From Romanomermis culicivorax (lineage: Eukaryota; Nematoda; Enoplea; Mermithida; Mermithidae): a stretch of DNA of 64,000 nt. Positions 1 through 11,286 of this stretch are shown here, piece after piece. Where the stretch lies: assembly GCA_963922205.1 (NCBI GenBank), contig CAWUHX010000021.1:1879027-1943026 (forward strand), written 5' to 3'. Position 1 is the stretch's first letter; the number at the start of each line of letters is the position of its first letter. A program made the position numbers and the translations under genes. Below the pieces are notes generated by a model that saw nothing but the letters and a program-made list of their open reading frames with translations, did no database searches and was not told the origin of the DNA.

Positions 1-655
1 TTTCGAAGAATAACAATATTTGAAATTATAGTTGAAATATCTTTAAAACTTTCAAAATTTATCTAATATCCCAGATAAATCGAATTTTTGAAATTATCTG
101 GCAAAATTAGAACCAATTTTTTTGACATGTCAAAATTACAAAACTGTGAGAAATAATAATTAAACTCTAAATGTTAGAATCATTCTCCAGTCTAATTTTT
201 TATAAAATGGTTTTTACCAATTTTGGAATCAAAATCGAAATGATTTCTCATGCTCCATTGCGAAAATTTCTCCAGTAAAGCTTCATTTTCATCCTGCTTT
301 TAGCTTGCACTCTTCGGATAATGTCAGTGTGAACCAACTGGAATGCCCGAATTTGACTGTCTGAGACGTTCAAATATCTGTCAGATTTTTTGGATTGTGC
401 TTCAGATTTAGTCGTTCATCTTGAATGGACATACCAAAATCGATTGTTGAAGATTTAAGTTAGCATCTCATCTTTCTCCTACAGACGAACGTTTTCATAT
501 GCAATTTTTAAAAACAATCATTTTATAGTACATTCGACAGATTCTAATCGTTCTTCCCAGTGGATCTTATTTACACCAAAATTTGCATGAATGTATTGAT
601 ATGGTAAGACCGCCCATTCATGTAATCGAGGGAAGTGCCATAAGAACGCCCCCCA
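1..655. other. AT-rich intergenic DNA, no gene seen
   Basis: I see no convincing reading frame, splice-bounded exon or repeat structure here on either strand. It is AT-rich non-coding DNA up to the first inverted-repeat element. Confidence 0.5.
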
Positions 656-664
656 GCAATCATG

Positions 665-897
665 GGTATTAGTGCGCCTGGTGGCCACCCATCTTATAAC
701 GTGTTTGTTTAATGCAAAAGGTACCTACTGTAATGGGATAAAATGTGTGAGGAGGCATAAACGGTATAACGTGCTTGCTAAGTGGTAGCCTAAGCCTAAG
801 CCTGGTTCGTACTGTTGCCTAAAGTTACGCGTTTACTTTAGGTATACCTTTTGCATTACACACATTAAGATGGGTGGCCACCAGGCGCACTAATACC
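665..897. mobile_element. 233-bp MITE, Mutator-like ends, 9-bp target duplication
   Basis: The ends are near-perfect inverted repeats, GGTATTAGTGCGCCTGGTGG at the left and its complement at the right, continuing about 60 bp inward. The flanks are GCAATCATG (656-664) and GTAATCATG (898-906), a 9-bp duplication with one mismatch. A 9-bp duplication with long TIRs suggests Mutator-like elements. The interior has no coding capacity and contains a short run of GCCTAA units (about 786-805), the nematode telomere motif. Confidence 0.75.
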
Positions 898-987
898 GTA
901 ATCATGAACCATATGGCTAGCCATGTAGTCGGTGGCACCCACAAGATTTGCAAATCATATGCTGAAATGAGCAAGCTATAGGAACTA

Positions 988-1232
988 TAGTGTGTTTTTT
1001 ATAAAATGCTTCCAAATAGAAAAGTGACACAAATCAATATTGTCGTCAAAATCGTTTACATAAAGTTCTTACTGTAAAATTTTTCACTCGAAAAATTGGT
1101 AAAGGTTAGGTCAGTATGCTCACAAATTTCCAGTCCTACATCATATATTGTTTATCAGAAAATCGCAAAAATCTGAAACACTACTTGCTTTCCACTTTCA
1201 TTATTTGGAAGCATTTCAAGAGAAACAGACTA
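988..1232. mobile_element. TAGTCTG family MITE (about 245 bp)
   Basis: This is a full-length member of the most abundant small repeat in the window. It starts near TAGTGTGTTTTT and ends with AAACAGACTA, flanked by TA. Other copies are at 2698, 4700, 5291, 31701, 33706 and 60039, and one at 9422/29135 is split by the Polinton. It has no ORF. TA duplication and a palindromic structure fit a Tc1/mariner-type MITE; that assignment is inference. Confidence 0.8.
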
Positions 1233-1239
1233 TAAATGT

Positions 1240-2030
1240 CAATTTTTTGTAGAAAATGGTCATTTTCGAATAGAAAGCGGTCAAAAATGTGGATTTTTTC
1301 GGCGCGACGCGCCACAAATACGTATTTTCATCGGTTTTTTCCGTTTCCGGATTTCTTGTGCGAAAATATCTACGTACTTTTCCTTCAATGACCCCCTGAA
1401 ATTTTGAGCGGTTGATGACCCTACCCACTGAAAAGTCGTTTTACACTCTACCAGACCTTGAAGCTCTGTTACATGTATGAGTTTGCCCATTACCACCAAA
1501 GGAACGTGGAACATGAAAGTGGATTCAACCGAATGTTCTTCCTGAGAACTGTTGTTCATGTAACCTGCTTTCTCATTGTAATATTTCTCGAGATATGTGA
1601 ACCTGAATTTAAGCAAAGTTTGAGCACAGATTGGTAACGACATGAGATCCATTCGTGAGTACCTGAGGCATTTTTTAGATCACAGTATGCTCTATCAAGT
1701 GATATTTTCCTCGTGTTTGTTTCAATCGTAGTTGCTGGAATCAATATAGACGAATTAACCATTGTGCGCTGCTTTTATGCAAATTTTGTTGGAAATAAGG
1801 CTTACCGGAAGGAAGAACGGCTACGTTACTCAATTACTCTGTTTGCTTCGAGCTATCGAATACATTATAATTTTTTTCCGTATTTGCGCCAGAAAATGTT
1901 ACCTTATTAGTTTTGACATAATGTCTCAAGATTTTGAATTTTCGTTAGCTTTTCCGGTGAATATTGAACCTGAATTCGGCTGTTTTTCAATTTTTTCTTA
2001 CGTTCTAAAAGTATTTCCCAACTTTATTAG
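1240..2030. other. No confident gene
   Basis: An unremarkable open frame of 123 codons lies on the minus strand (1281-1652), and shorter frames lie on plus. None has a recognisable motif, and splice borders that would join them to something known are not evident. Confidence 0.35.
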
Positions 2031-2253
2031 GTCAAAACCTAAAAGTTCAGCAACGTGCGTCTCTCTAGTCAATGAATGTGTCGTCGGCGGCAGCAGTTGT
2101 AGTCGAACATGTAGTCAAGAAGATAGCGAATCATCACCGGTGACCGGTTCGCCCGGCCCATGTACACTCGGGACGAAGTCCCGGTCAAAATTATTGGACG
2201 GTTTCAAAAATACATTGAAATTTTTCCCGTCAAAAACGAAAAATTCGCAATGA
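2031..2253 (+). CDS. Possible 3' terminal exon of an unidentified host gene
   Basis: A TTTATTAG acceptor precedes an open stretch of about 73 residues ending at TGA (2251-2253). The composition is protein-like: Ser/Thr-rich with several cysteines, then a basic tail containing KSRSKLLDGFKNTL. It contrasts with the AT-rich surroundings and is locally GC-richer. I cannot place upstream exons or name a family. It could also be a gene relic. Confidence 0.3.
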
Positions 2254-2697
2254 TAGCTCAAAAAATTGAGAGAAAATTTCTTTCCCACTTTAAATAGTAT
2301 ATCGTGGAAAAAGCTATACGTATTTTTTATGTTCTCATTTCCGTTGTGCAAACATTTTACGGGTCACGTTATAAGATCTGGCCTATTAGGAAATTTTATA
2401 TTTTACAGAATACTGTGATAGAATCGAAATCTGGTTTTGATTGGATTATGATATTCATTTTCGTAGATTTGATTTTATTGTTGTTAAAAGGTGAGCATTA
2501 AACTTCACCCCTTTTGCATTAAAGACAGAATTCCTATAGAGATCAATTTGACGTGCAATGTTCACCTACTGGAAAACTTTCTACAGTAGAGAAACGCTAA
2601 ATATCTTTACGAAAATCGACAAGGTCAAATCATTGAAAAGACAGGCTTATCCACTATCGATTTGGACAGAACTGCATTGCTGACCTATAGTCTGTTT

Positions 2698-2927
2698 TTC
2701 TTGAAATGCTTCTAAATAATGAGAGTGGAAAGCAAGTAGTATTTCAGATTTTCTAATAAACAGTATATTATATAGGACTGGAAATTTGTGAGCATACTGA
2801 TCTCACCTTTAACAATTTTTCGAATGAAAAATTCTACGGTAAGAGCTCTATGTAAACGATTTTGAAGAGAGTACTGATTTGTGTCACTTTTCTATATTTG
2901 CAAGCATTTTATAAAAAACAGACTGTA
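2698..2927. mobile_element. TAGTCTG family MITE, inverted copy
   Basis: Begins TAGTCTGTTTTTCTTGAAATG and ends near AAACAGACTG. The interior matches the 988-1232 copy in the opposite orientation, with diverged bases. It is non-coding. Confidence 0.75.
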
Positions 2928-2939
2928 GTGCCACTCTGA

Positions 2940-3224
2940 AAATTTGACTATTTTAACAGGTTTGGGATTGAATTTGCGGCTATTCTATTTGCCGCTCACT
3001 GAAGAAAAACAATTTTCATTGATTATTATAATAAGTTTACTATCGTACTACCACGATTATGCTCCATTCATTTTGAGATAATCGATGCAGCGGTCGAAAT
3101 TTAGACAAAAGCAGCCTTACTGTACTCCATTCATTTTGAAATGATCGATGCAGCTGTCTGAGTTTCGGCAAATGCGGCCTAACTAAAGATCAATAAATTA
3201 ATTTTGATAATCCCTTTAATATGC
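2940..3224. repeat. Diverged short direct repeats
   Basis: Two adjacent copies of a unit resembling CTCCATTCATTTTGAAATGA followed by TCGATGCAGC occur here (about 3060 and 3125). Related units recur around 6,700-7,130, 8,850 and 43,980, so this is a dispersed repeat family. No coding potential is visible. Confidence 0.5.
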
Positions 3225-3429
3225 TTGGACCCCCTTCTTTAGGGTCGCCAAAACGATTACAGATAGAGGGATGCGGTTTTTTACATAATATCCGGCATAG
3301 GTGCAAACATGGGGGTGGCAAAGGTCATCGGGGCTCTATATTCTAATGGTGCTCGGTGGGGCACAAAAAACGGTCTTTTTTGGGATTGTGTACCTGTGGG
3401 TTCCACATTTGGGTATTTGATCTGCAAGT

Positions 3430-3542
3430 TCAATATTTTGAGCATCTACTAGCATTTTGAGCATTCAATATTTTGAGCATTTTGAGCATTCAATATTTTG
3501 AGCATCTATCTGCAAGTTCAATATTTTGAGCATCTACTAAGT
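3430..3542. repeat. Minisatellite of TTCAATATTTTGAGCAT units
   Basis: Several tandem or near-tandem copies of AATATTTTGAGCAT(C/T) with shorter TTTTGAGCAT interruptions lie at the head of the composite repeat. Confidence 0.75.
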
Positions 3543-3779
3543 AACTTCTGGAACGCTTTTTCAGATTTTTTGAAAATGTCGACTTGGTCAAATTATATGA
3601 GTGACCGAAATCCGAATATATCCCTGAATTTGACAATTTGGCATTATGCATCATTTGGGTTCAAAGAAATAATTTTTTTAGAAAACACAAAAACTGTTGA
3701 TCCCTATGAGAAACAGGGTTTCCATTATGCTTGGAGCAAAAGGTGTTTGACCTCAGGAAATTGCGAATTTCAGAAAAAA

Positions 3780-4460
3780 ATCGCTGGAAATCGCGGTCAC
3801 TTTACACAAAAAATTATCCTGGGTGTAAACAAGCGTATTTTCGTGATTTTTTAGTGATGGAGGTTTTCGAACCCGAGGACCTCAATGAATGCGGTCACTT
3901 TACAGAAAAATCATACCGGATGTAAACAAGTTTCATGATTTTTTGCTGGAAGGGGTTTTCGACGACGGAGTATTTATTGAATGCGGTCAATTTACACAAC
4001 AAAATTTCCTGGGCGTAAAAAAGCCTACTTTCGTGAATTTTTTAAGGAAGGGGTCTTCGGCCGCTAGGAATTCAATGGATGTGATCACTTTACATTTAAA
4101 ATTATCCCGGTGTCAAACAAGCATGTTTTCGTCATACTTTGGTGGAAGGGGTTTTCGGCCACAGATAATTGAATAGACGTGATCACTTTATACAAAAATT
4201 TATCAAAAGTGTAAACGAATGTATTTTTGCGATTTTCTGTGGGGAAAGGCTTCCGACTATGGAGAATTCACGTCACACAAAAAAGACCTGAGTGTAAACA
4301 AACGTATTTCCGCGATTTTTGGGGAAGAGGTTTCTGACCATGGGGACTTCAATGGACGCAGTCCCTTTACACAAAAAACTGTCCTGTGTGTAAACAAAGG
4401 TATGGGTTGAGGGATTCTTGACCATGAGAAATTCAATGAATATGGTCACTTTATACTCTG
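3780..4460 (+). repeat. Satellite array, unit about 100 bp
   Basis: About seven diverged units each contain GGTCACTTTACACAAAAAAT, then GGTGTAAACAAGCG, then a variant of GGAAGGGGTTTTCGACCA. Each unit carries a small inverted repeat, TTTACAC then GTGTAAA. The same satellite recurs at 58,090-59,110. Confidence 0.8.
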
Positions 4461-4699
4461 TTTACAACTTGTTTTAAGTACAATGTGGTTTATACATATT
4501 TCACTTTTACCGAGAGTGAGAATTCGTAGCTTTAGTATGACGACAAAATTTAAAACTTCAATGTGCTTCTATAAAGATTTTCATGCATGCTTGGGGCCCA
4601 CTAAAAAGAGATGGACTATTAGAAAATGTCCCGATGTGGCAGAAAAAAGAGGAATGTACTTGCTTGGATAGTTACCAAGCTAGAAAAAGGAGTGGACTT

Positions 4700-4941
4700 T
4701 AGTCTGTTTTTTAAATGCTTCTTAATAGAAAAGTGACACAGATCGGTGCTGTCGTCAAAATCGTTTACATAGAGCTTTTACCGTAAAATTTTTCACTCGA
4801 AAAATTGTTGAAGGTGAGGACAGTACGCTCACAAATTATCAATCCTACAGAATATATTGTTTATTAGAAGATCGTGAAAATTTGAAATAATGCTTGCTTT
4901 CTACTTCCATTATTTGGAAGCATTTCAAGAAAAACAGACTA
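4700..4941. mobile_element. TAGTCTG family MITE inside the composite repeat
   Basis: Copy 2 of the composite repeat (59,370-59,380) and the partial copy at 6,480 have no insertion at this point. The comparison with the empty site places the MITE ends at TAGTCTG and CAGACTA, with a TA target. Confidence 0.85.
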
Positions 4942-5290
4942 TAGATTTTTGAGAACTTGGGTTAAAGTTGGAAAAAATTCACTTTTGTAGTATTGGATTT
5001 TCATTCTTTCTCTTAAAAAAATTTGTCATGTCTGTGAAAAAGTATATTCTGCAGCTGAGTGCATCAACACACTTTCCAAACATATACGTGCATCTCTGAA
5101 ATTTTTAGAAAGGTACAGGGGATGGACCCTAATTTTTTGGCGTTTTTCTGAGACAAAAAGTTCAGAAAAAGTAAGCCAAATAGCTTTTTTCCATACCAAA
5201 TTTGTCAGCTTCGAAATTCTTGGGGTAGCTTACGGCCCACATGTCCCCCCTCACACATGTGTGCTTCCAACTGCATTGATTATTTTACTA

Positions 5291-5534
5291 TAGTCTGTTT
5301 TTTTAAAATGCTTCCAAATAGAAAAGTGACACAAATCAGTACTGTCGTCAAAATCGTTTCCATAAAGTTCTTTTTGTAAAATTTTTCACTCGAAAAATTG
5401 CTAAAGGTTAGGTCAATATGCTTACAAATTTCCAGTCCTACATAATATTTTGTTTATCAGAAAATCGCAAAAATCTGAAATACTACTTGCTTTCCACTTT
5501 CATTATTTGGAAGCATTTTAAGAAAAACAGACTA
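5291..5534. mobile_element. TAGTCTG family MITE
   Basis: Full-length copy in the same orientation as 988-1232 and very similar to it, flanked by TA on both sides. It is non-coding. Confidence 0.85.
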
Positions 5535-5539
5535 TAAAT

Positions 5540-6340
5540 TTAGTGTCAGTAAAATAGAAATCAACTGTCGGAAAGTGGCACATAAAATCCTACTCAGTTT
5601 TTTAGAAAAAAGGCTACAGCACAAAGACTTTTTAGAACTAAATCGATTGTGCAGGTTATATTTAATTCAGTCATTTTTGTAAACATATCGGATAGAATTC
5701 ACTCCGTAATGTTTTACTGATTGCAAGCTATATACAAATTTATTCTCTGAATATAGGTACTCGAAATCATGTTTGTTGAAACTTTTCAACAAAATAGCAT
5801 TATTCACAGTTTTTGGATTTAAACTGAAATTTGCAGAAAGAGTGCTTTTTGCGGGATTGCAGACGGAAAGCGATTTCACCCATCCTGATCGCTCCGGTCC
5901 TGCTTTCAAAAGTCGTACTGTTGCCATGTGAGTGTGAGTAAAGTGGGGAGAAGCGGGAACTGGATTTGGAGCACACCCTTAATATAGGCATGGCTGAATC
6001 GGGAGCCTTTTAATGGAATTTTGTATGCTTTTCCCTGTTGTCCCAATTGCAGGCGACTCGGTTGGATCTCAGTTTGGTATAATCTCAATGTCATCAGGAT
6101 TATATTGAGCTCAGTTTCGAGATTATCCCCAGCTCGAGCTGTCAGGTTGCACTAACATTTTTACATAATTTTCTCATCTCGAAAGCAAATAAATATAAAA
6201 ACGTCTGCAATTCCCAAACTTGAACTTAAACCACAGTTGTATAATATGCCTCCCTCACTACTTTTCAGCTAGAGTGAGAGGCAGGAGGAGTGATCCAACA
6301 GCATCATTGCATATAATTTTCATATAGAAAAATTTTACTG
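5540..6340. other. Unassigned sequence with weak minus-strand frames
   Basis: Minus-strand frames at 5667-5927 and 5906-6094 are open and moderately complex but show no family motif. I cannot propose a consistent splice model. They may be relics of a gene or transposon. Confidence 0.25.
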
Positions 6341-6344
6341 TAGT

Positions 6345-6570
6345 TGATGCCAAGAGAAGGACAAAATGCACTCATTTGCAGAATATACTTTTTCACAGAC
6401 ATGGAAAATTTTTTAATGAGAAAGAATGAAAGTTGAATACTACAAAAGTGAATTTTTTCCAACTTTAACCCAAGTTCTCAAAAATCTAGCATACTCTTTT
6501 TTCTAGCTTGACAACTAACTAAACAAGTATATTCCTCTTTTTTCTGCCACATCGGGAAATTTTCTAATGA
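6345..6570 (-). repeat. Fragment of the composite repeat, inverted
   Basis: The reverse complement matches the tail of the composite repeat: the stretch from the tandem GAAAAAAGAG block through GATTTTTGAGAACTTGGG to ATTCTGCA. It lacks the TAGTCTG MITE, so it gives a second empty-site witness for the insertion at 4700. Confidence 0.7.
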
Positions 6571-6599
6571 ACTAGTCTTGAAATGGTTGAAGTGAGAGA

Positions 6600-7370
6600 T
6601 CTGCAAGGAGTCTGTTTCATCGAAGGAAAATTTGTTGAACGGAGTCAACGAGCCTTCAATAATTTTGAATGTAAGTCAAGGTGCGACTTACCTGCATCGA
6701 TCGTTTCAAAATGAGTGGAGTATAGAAATCATCAAATTAATTTCGATAATCTTGAAATGGTTGGGAAGGGTGATCATCAATGAGTCTGTAATCATTAAGG
6801 AAAAATTTATTGAATAAAGTGAGGCTTTAATAATTTATAATAAAGTTTTGGCTGCTACCTCTCTGCATATTCCAAAGTAAATGCGTTCAGTAAGTGGCAT
6901 TAGATTATACTCCATTCGTTTTGAAATGGTCGATTCAGCGAGGTCGCGGCAAAACTTGTATTCAAAATTATATGAAAGACTCGTCGACTATTCAATAAAT
7001 TTTTTTCGTGATACAGCCCCGTGATGATCACTCTTTTCAGCCATTTCATGATCATCGACGTTGACTTTCTGGTCTCTAGTAAGGCTTGCATTTGCTGAGA
7101 CCCCAAACGCAACATCGATCATTTCAAAATTAATGTAGTATAGTGGTACAATGCGTCATTGGAGGGGGTGTGTTCATAATACTAAACATCATTTTTTCCA
7201 TGAGAAGTTTTAACGTCGTTAATATTTATCCACCAGAATTCTTCAATCACAACTCTACTTCAACTTCATCATTATCAGAATCTTCATCATAATCGATCGA
7301 CAAATTTTAGATGAAAATTGAAAATAACGTTTACAGTATAATTTACATGATACTAAATTCAGCGTTCCCG
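6600..7370. other. Repeat-derived DNA, no gene
   Basis: Contains several diverged copies, in both orientations, of the CATTTTGAAATGGTCGATGCAGC unit also seen near 3,060 and 3,125. Small ORFs (6632, 6900) fall on these repeats and are not credible genes. Confidence 0.4.
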
Positions 7371-7381
7371 GCACTCTGAAC

Positions 7382-7583
7382 CAGGGGTTTTTTTTTCCGT
7401 ACAGTACGGATTTTTTTCAGGTGGTACGGAAAAATTTTATAGGAATTTCCGTACGGTACGGAACTATTTTTTAACTAACTCAACTATTTTTGCGCCATAC
7501 GGAAATAAGTTAGGCGGTACGGAAATTTTTTCACTGGATTTCCGTACGGTACGGATCGATCGGTACGGAAAAAAAAAGCCCTG
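7382..7583. mobile_element. 202-bp hAT-type MITE with perfect 8-bp target duplication
   Basis: Ends are CAGGG(G)TTTTTTTTTCCGTAC and GTACGGAAAAAAAAAGCCCTG. The flanks CTCTGAAC (7374-7381) and CTCTGAAC (7584-7591) are identical. CAGGG-type termini with an 8-bp duplication are the hallmark of the hAT superfamily. The interior repeats GGTACGGAAAT motifs in both orientations and has no ORF. Confidence 0.9.
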
Positions 7584-8014
7584 CTCTGAACTAGCGATGC
7601 AATGAAAACGTCTGACACATTATCATGTTTTTAAACTACAAGATCAAAATGATCCCATAAGTGCGATTATTCGAGGGAGTGCGTTTATTTTTTCAAATAC
7701 AGCATGGAGCGTCTCTATTCGAGGGGTATTACTATTCGGGGAGTGCTTTTATTTGCAGTGGTACTGTAGTTTTGGTCGTACTGAATTCACTCTCATGGGA
7801 TCGCTGGCTGCTTCCATCAATTCAAATTGAATAGAGTAATAGTGAAATTTTAAAAGGCTAGAATCGGTGTTATGTAATGGATTTTATGCAACACAGTAGA
7901 GATTGATTGTACCACCGTTGCTCAGAAAAATTTATTGGGCACCCTGTTTCAGTTATCTCATTTCCGCTTTTCTTGAAATGTTTCTAAACTATAAAGGTAA
8001 GGCGGTACTTATGC

Positions 8015-8165
8015 ACTTTATGTCCTATTGAATTTTTTCTGTTTTTTTGCACGTAGCTATATAAGCCTAAGCCTAAGCCTAAGCCCAAAACCAAGCCTAG
8101 TGTGTGTTAACCATACAACCTATACGCAAAAAAACTGAAAAAATTCGATAGGCTATAAAGTGCAT
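8015..8165. mobile_element. Small inverted-repeat element with interstitial telomere repeats
   Basis: A left arm reading TATGCACTTTATGTCCTATT with GAATTTTTTCTGTTTTTTTGC is matched in reverse at 8122-8165. Between the arms lie about four GCCTAA units (8066-8100), the nematode telomere unit TTAGGC read on the other strand. It is non-coding. Confidence 0.65.
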
Positions 8166-8169
8166 TTCA

Positions 8170-9180
8170 ATAAATGGAGTAGTGCCGGAAAAGGCAAATA
8201 TTAGGGCTGAAAATTTGTGGCATAAACAACTTGTCCAATAATTTTGGATGAAAATAAGTTTGTTTCAAACAGTTTTGACCACAGTACTCATTTTTAGAAT
8301 TTTTCATTTTAGAAACAAGAGATATAGGTTGGGGAGCTTGGAAAGATAGGACGCAAAATTCAATACATCTGCTGTTCTGAGCCACAAGCATGGTCAGCTT
8401 ATGCAAAAACTGCCAAATAAAAGATATTATATTCCATTCACCCTTTCCTTCCCACTGTTGTTCAGGAACAACTAATTTTGATTCGTCGATTTAAGTATAA
8501 GCAACGCCCCCCAGCCAATCGTTGTGGTTGTTAGTGAGCAACTATGGAGTGAATGAAACATAATAGATGGTTTTTCACAATATTGACACATTATATTGAT
8601 TTTTTGTGTGTGTTTGAAGTTTGTCTGGTCGTTTTTTACTAGTGTTTCATTTTCTAATCAAAGTTGTTCGTCACAAGTGAGTATTTACATTATTAAAAAA
8701 TATCTACATGATTTTCAAACATTCTTTTCATTAGTGAAGTAGTTTTTGTAGAAAAATTTTGAGGCTGTCTCTAGAAATTTCGATTTGAATGTCGGTTGAA
8801 TGTTAGAAAATGTCAGACAATTAATTCGGGGAGTAAAGGGTTAAAATGGTCGATGCAGCGCTCCCAAGAAAGTAAATTCAAAACGGAAAAACTGTCAAGG
8901 CACATTACTGCAATGAATGAAGAAAATTTCCCGTCTATCAGCGGTAAACAGAACAACAAGAAATTTCCTTCAATCATGTGTTAAATAGTTCAAATTTCTC
9001 GAATAAAATTCATGTGTCAAAAACAGTTCTATACAAATGAAAAGTAGATAAGCTGCTTGGCTTTTCTATTATTTTGGCATCAAAAAGTCGCATCAAATTG
9101 AACCTACTTTTGTAACGGTTCTTGTACACTGGGTGGTAACTTCTCTACCACCCACTGCACAGCCCTGCATCACCTGTTGC
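8170..9180. other. No confident gene
   Basis: Minus frame 8167-8406 and plus frame 8796-8984 lack motifs and credible splice borders. The rest is AT-rich. Confidence 0.35.
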
Positions 9181-9189
9181 AACTGCAGC

Positions 9190-9316
9190 AGTGTCCGTCA
9201 CAAATATCCAGGTCTGGGCCCATGACTTGGATGAGCAACATCAAGTCTACGGGTTCAGAGGGAAATGCATGATGGCACCTTTTGCGCATCATCACACTTT
9301 TTTGGTTCTCAGGTGT
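9190..9316 (+). CDS. Possible internal exon of an unidentified host gene
   Basis: An open plus-strand stretch between TGCAGCAG-type acceptors and a GTAAGT donor at 9317 encodes a complex, non-repetitive peptide that includes WAHDLDEQHQVYGF and a His-rich CMMAPFAHHHTF. GC content is clearly higher than the surroundings. I do not recognise the family and could not place neighbouring exons. It lies about 190 bp upstream of the Polinton insertion, so a host gene may have been disturbed. Confidence 0.3.
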
Positions 9317-9421
9317 GTAAGTAAATGAACTGTAGTACTCGATTTTTTCCCAGCATACGACTTGTCAAGCTCAATTATATATAGTCCATAAATTGTGATT
9401 TAAATCAGATAATTTTAGGTA

Positions 9422-9507
9422 TAGTCTGTTTTTATTAAAATGTTTGTTAATATCTAGACCTGCTAAATTGTATGTCGTTTAGGATTTGACTTTTGCGATC
9501 CTACATC
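9422..9507. mobile_element. Left part of a TAGTCTG MITE split by the Polinton
   Basis: Starts TAGTCTGTTTTTATTAAAATG and stops at the TACATC target. The remainder of the MITE resumes at 29,011 on the far side of the Polinton. Confidence 0.75.
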
Positions 9508-10335
9508 AGTAGTAAGGCCGGCCTGTATAGAACGTACGGTTAAGGATACTCCTATCTTTTGTGTACGACCTATAATTTGTCATTTTTGGCCGATTTATAG
9601 GTCGTACAGTAAACATATACGGCCGACTTTTGGTGGATTTACAGGTCGTACAGTAAACATATACGGTCAATTTCTTCGTCGATTTATAGGTCGTACAGTT
9701 AAGTATACAGGTTTTAGAGTTACCGTAATAGTAGAATTACGGTAATTTTCGATTATGGTAATACTGGAGTTATGGTAATAGATGTGTTACTGTAGATGAA
9801 AAAGGAGAATCGATGAACGGAAAATGGAAAAGGAAAACTAAAATGAACAAAAAATGGAAAAGAAATAAAAAGAGATCGTGTGTAAAAAGGGCTTCCCCTC
9901 TGGGAAGAGGAAGCCCTCAAAAATTTGCACCCCGGACCCCCTTTGTCAAAAGGGTGCCACCTGCAGGTGTAAATATGTTTCGGAGGTCCCATTTCTGAAC
10001 GATCGTTCAAGTCAAGAAATGTCAGAAGGGTCAAACTGGTCAGTAATGGTCTGTTTAATGAGTAAAATCTCGGGAGAGTCAATACGCGATGAAACATTAT
10101 CCTTACGGGTGCATGCGTATAAAGTTTGATGTTCTGCCAAAAATGACCAAGAAGGTCTTTTATAAAAAATGACCAGAGCGAGCTGGCCATAAAAAGCATG
10201 TAGACAAATAAGGTCTTTTATAAAAAATGACCAGAACGAGCAGATCCTAAAGAGAGTGTAGAAAATTTGGAGAGTTGAAAAAATCTTTACATATCAAAAA
10301 TTTTTTAATTTAATGCAACATTCTAGCTTATTATT
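9508..10335 (+). repeat. Polinton left terminal inverted repeat (about 830 bp)
   Basis: Matches the reverse complement of the right end almost base for base from the FseI-like GGCCGGCC at the tip to a GCAACATTCTA block at the inner edge. The outer 200 bp contain about four diverged tandem units built on TTTATAGGTCGTACAGTAAA. Next come short TACGGTAAT repeats and a GC-rich hairpin-like block around 9,890-9,970. Two copies of AGGTCTTTTATAAAAAATGA occur near 10,153 and 10,211. Confidence 0.93.
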
Positions 10336-11280
10336 ATAAAACTTTTGAAACACTATTTTATTTTTGTTTATCGCAAAAATACTGTAGTCTAAATACAAAA
10401 ATTATGATAATGTGAACAAAAAAATGGAAAACAAAAAAAGAAAGAAAGCATTTATAAAATTAACCCCCTCCACCCAGGGAGGAAGTCGTTCAAAAAAAGC
10501 GCCCTCGGGCTCCAAAATAAGAGGTGCGCCATCTGCAAGTTCACAGAATAGCTAATCGGAAGCCCTGCATACTGAATGATCATCCAAATTAGAATGGTAT
10601 TTTAGATCAGAATGCTCAATTCCACATGTAAAAACTCCAAGAGTCTATAAAACTTGAAACATTATTCCTATGGGTTTATACTTATAAGGTCGTAAATGAC
10701 CAAATTCTTTTATAGAAAAACTGGCATAAAGCGCATGTAAAAAAGTGAACACTTGAGATGAAAAATATTTTAAATTTAAAAAAGTGATACCACAAAAATA
10801 TTTGAAGAAAAGAAAAGAAAAAAGAAAAAAGAAAAGAACTAAATCATCTAGGGTAGCTATACATGAACGTTACTCTACGTATAGAAAATTAATACATTAT
10901 ATTGGATGATTTATGTAGGTAGATACGATTTTGTATACAGAGTGTTTTCCAGAGCAAACATAGAAAGGTTAGACAGCTGAAACCATTTAGATCGTAAAAC
11001 CAATTAGAAATGCTAGAAAAGGTCAAAGGTTCTATAAAACACGGTAGCAAGAGATGCTTTACCAAAATAATTAAGGTGGTGATTATTGTTATTTTGATAG
11101 TTTTCTAGAATAACCTAGAGCCTAAAGCCTTTAAAGAGACGCAATACCAAAACAATTAAGGTGGTGATTATTGTTATTCTGATAGTTTTCTAGAATAACC
11201 TAGAGTCGACAACCTTCAAAGAAAAACTGAAAAGATTCAACCAAAAAGCAGAAAAAACCGGAAAAGGTTTAATGAGGGTA
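10336..11280. other. Spacer between left TIR and the first gene
   Basis: No convincing coding region. A block near 10,460-10,560 (GGGAGGAAGTCGTTC, then GCGCCCTCGGGCTCC, then GGTGCGCCATCTGCA) looks like a decayed duplicate of the GC-rich part of the TIR. The second element has the same arrangement at about 62,930-63,030. Confidence 0.55.
11069..11206. repeat. Tandem duplication, about 60-bp unit
   Basis: The unit starting AATTAAGGTGGTGATTATTG and ending with AATAACCTAGAG occurs twice with a 78-bp period. The second Polinton has one copy at about 63,420-63,465, so the duplication is specific to this element. Confidence 0.85.
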
Positions 11281-11286
11281 AAGAGG

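Larger units (their letters stand above)
3225..5240 (+). repeat. Composite interspersed repeat, copy 1 (about 2 kb)
   Basis: The same order of blocks is found at about 57,680-59,700: a head with GGTGCTCGGTGGGG, an internal array of about 100-bp satellite units, a GCATGC/GAGGCCCACTAAAAAGAG block, then a tail running to CTTGGGGTAG. This copy holds a TAGTCTG MITE at 4700-4941 that copy 2 lacks. Short ORFs inside are incidental. It is likely a non-autonomous transposon family carrying a satellite; no transposase is visible. Confidence 0.65.

Noticed and set aside
780-810. Possible true telomere or chromosome end
   Set aside because: Only two to four GCCTAA units inside transposon-like elements with host sequence on both sides; interstitial.
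9753-10199. 148-codon minus ORF, and its relative at 28,354-28,707
   Set aside because: Lies wholly inside the Polinton TIRs, appears in both arms because they are copies, and has no protein motif; the second element's arm does not preserve the frame.
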